Source: Cyanobacteria bacterium RU_5_0 (GTDB taxonomy: Bacteria; Cyanobacteriota; Cyanobacteriia; Elainellales; Elainellaceae). Taken from it: DNA of 57,356 nt. Positions 51,247 through 57,356 of this stretch are shown piece by piece; within the stretch, counting starts at the first letter, position 1; the number at the start of each line of letters is the position of its first letter. Made by a program: the position numbers and the translations under genes. Location of the stretch: the NCBI GenBank assembly GCA_012033255.1, contig JAAUSF010000016.1, positions 1-57,356 on the forward strand, read 5' to 3'. Below the pieces are notes generated by a model that was given only the letters and a program-made list of their open reading frames with translations, was not told where the DNA came from and searched no databases.

Positions 51247-51266
51247 GGGCACGGCATGCCGTGCCC
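51247..51266. repeat. perfect 20-bp palindrome, copy 2
   Basis: The same palindrome as at 37728, here between the convergent P-ATPase and thioredoxin-fold genes, flanked by GAAG and GTATAAG. Both copies lie at gene 3' ends. Confidence 0.85.
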
Positions 51267-51353
51267 GTATAAGGTTAATGGATTGGACGCCATTGAAAAC
51301 CGCTACATCTGTCATCATCCGTTACTTATTCGTTGCCATATCGCCGCAGTGTA

Positions 51354-51935
<582 letters not shown>

Positions 51936-51944
51936 ATATCGATA

Positions 51945-52085
51945 CTCCGAAGGATAAAGGATACAAGGATGAAGGATGAGAGGGGATGGGGATGGGGGCT
52001 TTTACTGTATACACACAAATGCTCTAGTTTCCCCTGAGTCTGTCTCGCCCCTCTATTCCCCATTCCCTACTCCCTATTCTCCATT
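51945..52085. repeat. low-complexity repeats between thioredoxin-fold gene and livM
   Basis: AAGGATAAAGGATACAAGG, GATGAAGGATGAGAGG and GGGGATGGGGATGGGGG are followed by CCCCATTCCCTACTCCC. This is the same repeat class as at 45455 and 5143. It occupies most of the 220-base divergent gap. No promoter was placed. Confidence 0.6.
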
Positions 52086-52155
52086 AGACTTATCCCTCAG
52101 AACGCGCTATTTTTCAAGAATGTTGAGTTTGTGCAAAAGTCTTTGTTGAAGCATC

Positions 52156-53469
52156 ATGCAAGGCTATATTGTTTTTCTGGTCATTTTTACAGCGATCTAT
52201 GCCGTTTTCGGTTTGGGATTGAATTTGCAATGGGGTTATACAGGATTAATTAACTTCGGACACGTAGCGTTCATGGTGTTGGGCGCATACACGACAGTGT
52301 TGTTGAGCCTTAGGGGTGTGCCATTGATTGTGGCTACGATGGTTGGGGCAGGCGTGGCGGCACTGTTGGGGTTGTTGATTGGGTTTGCAACGCTGCGGTT
52401 GCGGACGGATTATTTGGCGATCGTCACGATTGGTGTTTCTGAACTGCTCCGTCTAATTGCGCTCAACGAGCAATGGCTCACCCGTGGCACGTTTGGCATC
52501 CAACGGTTTCCGTTGCCTTTGGCTAACTTCATTCCAACTATGTCCGTTCGGATTTTGATGATGGCGGTGCTGACTCTCATCGTCGGAATGGGATATTGGC
52601 GGTGGTGGAAATGGCTACGGAGGCAAGTCAAAGATATTCCTAGCGAAGCATTGCTCAAAAGTGCCCCAACTGCACTTGGTTATGTCGCATCATTGGGCAT
52701 ACTGGTGTTTGGGATTGGGGCGATCGCCAAGCATCTGAAATCTTCTAATGCAATTCCAGACTGGGGATTGGGCTTGTTCTTAGTCGCGGCATTCGCTATC
52801 GTAATTGTTTCTTATCACATACTAACCAAACGAGTCTCGACAAAATTGTCTGCATGGTCGAGCGGTTTGCTGCTCGTGTGTCATTTCCTGCTGGCGGCTT
52901 TAGGACTATGGATTTTTGGAGTTTCTGCCAGCGCCATTTATGATTATGATCAGAATCCTGCCAAAAATGGGCTGATGTTTGTCTCGGTTGTGACATTGGC
53001 TCTGATCTTTTGGGGACTGGAGCGGTTGGTAGAATCTCCGTGGGGACGAATTTTGAAGGCGATTCGCGAAGATGAAGAAGTTGCAAAAGCACTAGGGAAA
53101 AATGTCTTCTGGTACAAGCTGCAATCACTCATGCTAGGCGGGGCGATCGCCGGAATTGCAGGCGCACTCTATGCATGGCAACTCACTACTGTCTTTCCGA
53201 AGAATTTTGAGCCACTGGTCACGTTTAACGCCTGGACGATTGTTGTCCTCGGTGGAGCCGGAAACAATACCGGAACATTGCTTGGAGCAGCTATTTTCTG
53301 GGCATACGAAGCCATCACTCGTTTCATTTTGGAAGATATCATTCCTCTGAATGAGTCTCAACTCAACGCATTCCGCATCATGGTCATTGGGTTGCTCCTC
53401 ATGGGGTTGATGGTTTGGCGTCCTCAAGGCATTTTAGGCAAAAAGGAGGAACTGACGCTTGGTCGATGA
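52156..53469 (+). CDS. livM: branched-chain amino acid-type ABC permease (LivM), enlarged
   Basis: A 437-aa inner-membrane permease. The family blocks are LGLNLQWGYTGLINFGHVAFMVLGAYTT, TDYLAIVTIGVSELLRL, ESPWGRILKAIREDEEVAKALGKN, and GGAIAGIAGALYA...FNAWTIVVLGGAGNNTGTLLGAAI. It is about 100 residues longer than usual LivM. The extra part (about 160-285) contains about three more membrane helices between the two halves. The livG start overlaps its end by 11 bases. No livH, livK or livF is in the window, so the transporter is completed by genes elsewhere. Confidence 0.9.
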   Translation: MQGYIVFLVIFTAIYAVFGLGLNLQWGYTGLINFGHVAFMVLGAYTTVLLSLRGVPLIVATMVGAGVAALLGLLIGFATLRLRTDYLAIVTIGVSELLRLIALNEQWLTRGTFGIQRFPLPLANFIPTMSVRILMMAVLTLIVGMGYWRWWKWLRRQVKDIPSEALLKSAPTALGYVASLGILVFGIGAIAKHLKSSNAIPDWGLGLFLVAAFAIVIVSYHILTKRVSTKLSAWSSGLLLVCHFLLAALGLWIFGVSASAIYDYDQNPAKNGLMFVSVVTLALIFWGLERLVESPWGRILKAIREDEEVAKALGKNVFWYKLQSLMLGGAIAGIAGALYAWQLTTVFPKNFEPLVTFNAWTIVVLGGAGNNTGTLLGAAIFWAYEAITRFILEDIIPLNESQLNAFRIMVIGLLLMGLMVWRPQGILGKKEELTLGR

Positions 53470-54292
53470 ACGATCCAAAGGCACAGAAGAGGCAGATCTA
53501 TCTTCTCCCCCCCTCTCCCCCTCCCCCTCTCCTCTCCCTTCACTTCTCTCAGCCAAAGCGCTCTCCAAAAACTTCGGTGGCATTAGAGTCGTCGATCGCG
53601 CCTCTCTCGACGTTCGGCAGGGCAGCATCACAGGGCTGATTGGTCCTAATGGAGCAGGCAAAACCACTCTGTTCAATTTGCTGTCTAACTTTATTCGTCC
53701 TAATGATGGGGAAGTGATTTTTGCTGGAGAACCGATTCAGCACCTTCAACCTCATCAAATTGCTCAACGCGGACTTGTGCGAACCTTTCAGGTGGCGCGA
53801 GTGTTATCAAAGCTCTCAGTGATGGAGAATATGCTGCTAGCGGCTCAGAATCAGACGGGTGAAAATTTCTGGAATGTGTGGCTTCGTCCGGGTCAGTCTG
53901 TTAGGGAAGAGCGACACCATCGAGAACGAGCCAGTGAGCTTCTAGAATCGGTTGGGTTGGCTCATATGGCGCAAGCCTATGCAGGAGCGTTATCAGGTGG
54001 GCAGCGCAAACTGCTAGAGATGGCAAGAGCGTTGATGGTGCGTCCCAAACTGATTCTGTTAGACGAGCCTGCCGCAGGGGTCAACCCAACGTTGATCAAC
54101 CAAATTTGTGATCACATCATTCGCTGGAACCAGGAGGGGATGACGTTTCTGGTCATTGAACATAACATGGATGTAATTATGTCGTTGTGCGATCGCGTTT
54201 GGGTGTTGGCAGAAGGGCGTAATCTCGCATCGGGTACACCTGCCGAAGTACAGCACGATCCAAAAGTTTTAGAAGCCTATTTGGGACAGTAA
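53459..54292 (+). CDS. livG: branched-chain amino acid-type ABC ATP-binding protein (LivG)
   Basis: A 277-aa ABC ATPase: Walker A LIGPNGAGKTTL, signature ALSGGQRKLLE, Walker B LILLDEPAAGVNP, switch His VIEHNMD. The C-terminal extension HDPKVLEAYLGQ is typical of LivG. The TTG start at 53459 is supported by AAGGAGG at 53443-53449, inside the end of livM. Residues 10-28 come from a CCCCCTCTCC repeat tract and have no match in the family, which normally starts at LLSAKALSKNFGGI. It is coupled to livM by an 11-base overlap. Confidence 0.93.
   Translation: MVDERSKGTEEADLSSPPLSPSPSPLPSLLSAKALSKNFGGIRVVDRASLDVRQGSITGLIGPNGAGKTTLFNLLSNFIRPNDGEVIFAGEPIQHLQPHQIAQRGLVRTFQVARVLSKLSVMENMLLAAQNQTGENFWNVWLRPGQSVREERHHRERASELLESVGLAHMAQAYAGALSGGQRKLLEMARALMVRPKLILLDEPAAGVNPTLINQICDHIIRWNQEGMTFLVIEHNMDVIMSLCDRVWVLAEGRNLASGTPAEVQHDPKVLEAYLGQ
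53490..53547 (+). repeat. CCCCCTCTCC repeat in the livG 5' coding region
   Basis: A pyrimidine-only tract encodes SPPLSPSPSPLPSL between the start codon and the first conserved LivG residues. It is the same class of repeat as in the P-ATPase and DHH-CBS-CCA genes. Confidence 0.8.
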
Positions 54293-54630
54293 ACGATTGT
54301 GAATCATGACCTGTGGCGCAGGCATCTTGCCTGTAGATGTTTCTATCCTTACCGGATTTGGGCAATCTCTGAGTATGAAAAAGGGATAGAGGTTAACCAG
54401 GATTGATCGATGCAAGATCGATCGCGTGGTTAATGATTCTGCCTCGTTTTTCCTTGGGAAGCCGCCCTCCTACTCAGAGTTAGCCAGCCGTGAGCGAGGC
54501 GTCAAGTCGTTAAAATAACCGTAGAGACAGATGCTAATTGGCTAACAATCGGTTGAAGTTCTTTCGTTGAGGTGGCAGCCATAATCCCAGGGGGTGTTCT
54601 ACGGATCATTGATCCAGGGGAATCCAACGC
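54293..54630. other. 338-base intergenic region with a short hairpin after livG
   Basis: Hairpin CAGGCA/TGCCTG (54319-54333, loop TCT) lies 26 bases after livG and may be its terminator. The remaining sequence up to the kinase gene shows no gene, RNA or clear promoter. Confidence 0.5.
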
Positions 54631-56154
54631 ATGATGACAGACCCTAATATTGGTCGCATATTACGAAATCGTTACCAATTAGCCCGATTACTTGGACAAG
54701 GCTCAATGGGGCGAGTGTATGGAGCCGATGATGTGACATTAGGGGGAGTCCCTGTTGCAGTCAAATTTCTCTCTCAAACCCTCCTGAATAAGAGAATGCG
54801 CGATCGGTTTGAGCGAGAAGCAAAAACATGCGCTCAGTTGGGGCAACGGAGTATCCATATTGTTCGAGTGACGGATTATGGCGTAGATGAGGACGACATT
54901 CCGTTCTATGTGATGGAGTATCTCAAGGGCGAGAACTTGAGTGAACTCATCAGTCGGCAACCTGTCTCCATACCCCGGTTTCTGAGTCTGGCTCGTCAAA
55001 TTTGCCTGGGGCTTCAGTGCGCTCATGCCGGAATTCAAATCGATCGCGAAATCTATCCGATCGTCCATCGCGACATTAAACCCAGCAATATTCTGGTTAG
55101 CCAGGATGCAAGCCTTGGGGAACTGGTAAAAATTTTGGACTTTGGGATTGCCAAAATGCTCCAGGCAGAAAACAGTAGTCAAACGAACTGTTTCATGGGC
55201 ACCCTGGCTTATTCGTCACCTGAACAAATGGAAGGACGCGAGTTAGATGCGCGATCGGATATTTACAGCTTGGGTGTGATGATGTTCCAGATGCTTACAG
55301 GAAGGATGCCGCTCCATGCGGATACTCATAGCTTTGGTGGATGGTATAAAGCGCACCATTTTCAGATCCCTCGCTCCTTTGAAACAGTCAATTCTGGAGT
55401 GAAGGTGCCAAAAGCCTTAGAAAACCTGGTAATGAGTTGTTTAGCCAAATCTCCAGACGATCGCCCCCAAACGATCGGTGAAATTCTCAAAGCCTTTGAA
55501 CCCCTGGAAGAACGTTATGGAATTGGGCGGCAAATTGCCAAACGCATCGAAGCCTCGCTGTCTCGCCTGACGGTTAATCCTGATCCGAAAGATCCTGTTG
55601 CGTTATCGGCGAATGATGTCTGCCGGATTGCAGCGTGGCCTGCTAATATGCCGATCGCTGAAATTGTCTTCCCCAAGCCCCTTTCCTCCAGCCAGGGAAA
55701 TATTGCTACATTGTGGGTGATGTTTCCGCAACGCGAAATCCAAAAGCGGCTGGTTTGTACTCGGTATAACCAGTTTTTGTTTTTGGAAATGCCTCATCCA
55801 ATGGTGTTGTGGTTAACGGTTCTTTATAACCGGGAACATGAACCTCGTTGGCTGCCTTGCTACTTAGATTTAAAAACGGATCAAGGCAGCCAAATGGCAC
55901 GGTTGCTCGGTCAAACAGGGCAATATCGAATTTTGTTTTTTGCTCAAGAAGATCCACGGCGATGTACTACTGTCTTAACTGCTTCGATCGCCTCTGCTCA
56001 GTGCAAACTTTTGCAAGATTGGGCAGGCATGGGGCAAATATCGCGACTGGCTTCTAATGCGGCAATGAGCAAAGAACATCTTAAAGCCGCGATGGAGGAA
56101 ATCAAGCCGCAAATTTTGCTGAAGCTAGAAGCTCTATACCAAGAGACAAATTGA
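54631..56154 (+). CDS. Ser/Thr protein kinase with unique C-terminal domain
   Basis: A 507-aa kinase. The catalytic domain is about 15-290: LGQGSMGRVY, Lys45 in VAVKFL, HRDIKPSN with D148, LDFG with D170, and GTLAYSSPEQ. The C-terminal about 200 residues (from 310) have no membrane helix and no family I recognise; they are a compact soluble domain (IAAWPANMPIAEIVFPKPLSS; CYLDLKTDQGSQMARLLGQTGQYRILFFAQEDP). This kinase differs from the two at 18041 and 24417 and resembles bacterial PknB-type more than the cyanobacterial DGRYRI group. Confidence 0.9.
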   Translation: MMTDPNIGRILRNRYQLARLLGQGSMGRVYGADDVTLGGVPVAVKFLSQTLLNKRMRDRFEREAKTCAQLGQRSIHIVRVTDYGVDEDDIPFYVMEYLKGENLSELISRQPVSIPRFLSLARQICLGLQCAHAGIQIDREIYPIVHRDIKPSNILVSQDASLGELVKILDFGIAKMLQAENSSQTNCFMGTLAYSSPEQMEGRELDARSDIYSLGVMMFQMLTGRMPLHADTHSFGGWYKAHHFQIPRSFETVNSGVKVPKALENLVMSCLAKSPDDRPQTIGEILKAFEPLEERYGIGRQIAKRIEASLSRLTVNPDPKDPVALSANDVCRIAAWPANMPIAEIVFPKPLSSSQGNIATLWVMFPQREIQKRLVCTRYNQFLFLEMPHPMVLWLTVLYNREHEPRWLPCYLDLKTDQGSQMARLLGQTGQYRILFFAQEDPRRCTTVLTASIASAQCKLLQDWAGMGQISRLASNAAMSKEHLKAAMEEIKPQILLKLEALYQETN

Positions 56155-56202
56155 TAGGATGCCCATGTTGTTTTAAGGAATTGACGGGTTGTGGGTCGAT
56201 GG

Positions 56203-56232
56203 GCAAAATAAGTTGTTCCACATTTATTTTGC
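56203..56232. terminator. hairpin between convergent kinase and USP genes
   Basis: GCAAAATAA (56203-56211) pairs perfectly with TTATTTTGC (56224-56232) around a 12-base loop. A GTGGGATGGGC-type repeat remnant follows (about 56235-56265, ACGGGCAAGGTGCCCATCCCAC). Confidence 0.5.
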
Positions 56233-56283
56233 ACAAGTGGACGACGGGCAAGGTGCCCATCCCACGAGAATTCTGGAAATTTG

Positions 56284-57159
56284 CTAAGGTTTGGCGGGTG
56301 GGAAGTAGATAACAGGCTGCCAACTCCGGCGTAAGATTTCGCCTGCAAAGCTAGGAGATGACCACTCAATGAGCTTGCCTAAGCTATCAGAAGAGCAAGC
56401 GATGGCGCTGATATCATGCTCCTGTCCAGCCTTCAAGACTTCCACGATCGGCTCTCCCCGAAACACCTCAGCACCGACTTTCAGACCTAACGCTTCTAAC
56501 TCCGTTTTGACGGCTTGCAGTTTTGCCTTCGCTTCTTCCACAACATTCGCGCGAGGGAAGCGTCCTCCTTCTTCCACAACCCAACACAGTGAACATTCTT
56601 TGAGTACTTGAGAGGGGCGCTCTTGAGCATATTGCTTGATCCGTTCAATGAGATAGTTCGCCGCTCTACTGCCATCATAGGGAATCAGAAGATGGCGGAA
56701 CAGGTGACGGCAGCGCAAATCCAATTCTTCAATGGTGTATGTGAAGAGCAGTTGAGGTCGAAGAATTAAAACAGCAGTAGCGACGCGCTGACATAAACTC
56801 ATTGTGGTGCTGCCAAACAGCTTCTCGTTGAGGAGGCTACGGCTTGGCGTTCCTAGAATAATGAGATCAGCTTTATAGGTCTTGGCAGTGTTGAGGATGC
56901 GATCGACGGGTCTACCAACTTGTACCTCCACTTGCACCTCTATGTCTTCTGGAACGTTGTCCTGAGCTACCGAGAGGCGATCGCGGACGGCATCAAGTTC
57001 TGCCTGATCAACCCGTGGAACTGCCTGATCCTCAGATAGTGGTATGGTGTGCAGAAATATAATTTTCTGGGCACCTGCCGCCGCTAAACTTGGTACAAAG
57101 TTAACCAACCGTTGCAAGCCATCTGTGAGTTCAGTGCAGATTAAGAAACGCTGAAACAT
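56284..57159 (-). CDS. tandem universal stress protein (two USP domains)
   Basis: 291 aa from the ATG at 57159, where the fold begins (MFQRFLICTELTDGLQRLVN); an upstream start at 57243 is in frame but adds unlike sequence. The first USP domain (about 1-130) has GRPVDRILNTAKTYKADLIILGTPSRSLLNEKLFGSTTMSL, near the ATP-binding GxxG-type loop. The second domain (about 155-288) starts LLIPYDGSRAANYL and has GEPIVEVLKAGQEHDISAIACSSDS. Tandem USPs act in stress survival. It is convergent with the kinase gene. Confidence 0.88.
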   Translation of the reverse strand: MFQRFLICTELTDGLQRLVNFVPSLAAAGAQKIIFLHTIPLSEDQAVPRVDQAELDAVRDRLSVAQDNVPEDIEVQVEVQVGRPVDRILNTAKTYKADLIILGTPSRSLLNEKLFGSTTMSLCQRVATAVLILRPQLLFTYTIEELDLRCRHLFRHLLIPYDGSRAANYLIERIKQYAQERPSQVLKECSLCWVVEEGGRFPRANVVEEAKAKLQAVKTELEALGLKVGAEVFRGEPIVEVLKAGQEHDISAIACSSDSLGKLIEWSSPSFAGEILRRSWQPVIYFPPAKP

Positions 57160-57307
57160 GGTAAGACTTTCTAGGACTATGGAACTAGGACTATGGAGCA
57201 AGCGTACTTTCCCTAACCCTAACACTCTTAGGAATAGGAACAAAATAAGACCGGAGAGTTAAGGAGGAGAGTGATAGGCTAAAGGCAACCCTCACCGTTT
57301 CCCCTTA

Positions 57308-57356
57308 ATGATGCAATCCTACCCCACTGAGATTGAACAAACCATGCAACGGTTTT
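57308..57356 (+). CDS. start of a probable transposase (cut by window edge)
   Basis: The last 49 bases begin an ORF MMQSYPTEIEQTMQRF. This recalls the N-terminus of cyanobacterial ISAzo13-type transposases (start ...EIEQTMQRFYxSLSEKDRRRYAAIEA), a memory-based match over only 16 residues. If right, an insertion sequence begins at the right edge of the window. Confidence 0.35.
   Translation, partial: MMQSYPTEIEQTMQRF

Noticed and set aside
54293..54630. Possible riboswitch or other RNA between livG and the kinase gene
   Set aside because: Apart from one 6-bp hairpin shared with the dispersed repeats, no conserved RNA motif could be recognised.

Overview
The window comes from a cyanobacterium, most likely a filamentous Leptolyngbya/Oscillatoriales-type species. 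It carries psbZ (photosystem II), an HO1-type heme oxygenase, a CHASE2-kinase/DUF928 pair, several Hanks-type kinases and many copies of the HIP1-like motif GCGATCGC. Intergenic regions hold cyanobacterial pyrimidine-rich tandem repeats and MITE-like hairpins. Most of the window is ordinary chromosome with slow-evolving housekeeping genes, broken by one IS200/IS605 element and one regulatory/conflict-type locus.

Layout. 1-9 kb: an edge-truncated GHL10 glycoside hydrolase-like protein, a DHH-CBS-CCA-transferase fusion, psbZ-ribH, tRNA-Gly(GCC), a small membrane protein, a ProA-like protein that lacks the catalytic cysteine, and a lipoprotein. 9-18 kb: a PatA-like response regulator, an IS200/IS605 element (dead tnpA, apparently intact tnpB with a probable guide RNA), a second GHL10 protein, an FAD-dependent oxidoreductase, 4-hydroxyphenylpyruvate dioxygenase and a membrane-anchored lambda-type lysozyme. 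18-27.5 kb: signalling genes, namely a Ser/Thr kinase, a Uma2-fold protein with a repeat tail, a TspO-like membrane protein, a histidine kinase next to a solute-binding lipoprotein, and a CHASE2 kinase with DUF928. 27.5-31 kb: an EamA exporter, a lipid kinase and heme oxygenase followed by a 30-bp RNA-type hairpin. 31-36 kb (minus strand): a translationally coupled pair, TIR-AAA-like then AAA-like with four GAF domains. 36-48 kb: HD phosphohydrolase, TM2 protein, NAD(P)HX repair enzyme, VOC protein, two envelope-glycosylation genes, a dipeptide epimerase plus DUF1611 pair (DgcA/DgcN-like), AroH chorismate mutase, SppA and a Cof-type HAD phosphatase. 48-57 kb: a PacL-type P-ATPase, a thioredoxin-fold protein, an orphan LivM-LivG pair, a third Ser/Thr kinase, a tandem universal stress protein and the first codons of a probable transposase.

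The best candidate for an undescribed system is the TIR-AAA / AAA-GAF4 operon at 30855-36247. It joins a possible NADase-type effector domain and two STAND-like ATPases to four GAF sensors, one of which has the exact cyclic-nucleotide signature NKXnFX3DE. Other points to re-examine are the ProA paralogue without its cysteine, intergenic-type repeats inserted in frame inside three conserved genes, the hairpin after heme oxygenase, and the DgcA/DgcN-like pair.

All calls come from reading the sequence and the translated proteins by eye. No database search, folding or alignment program was run.
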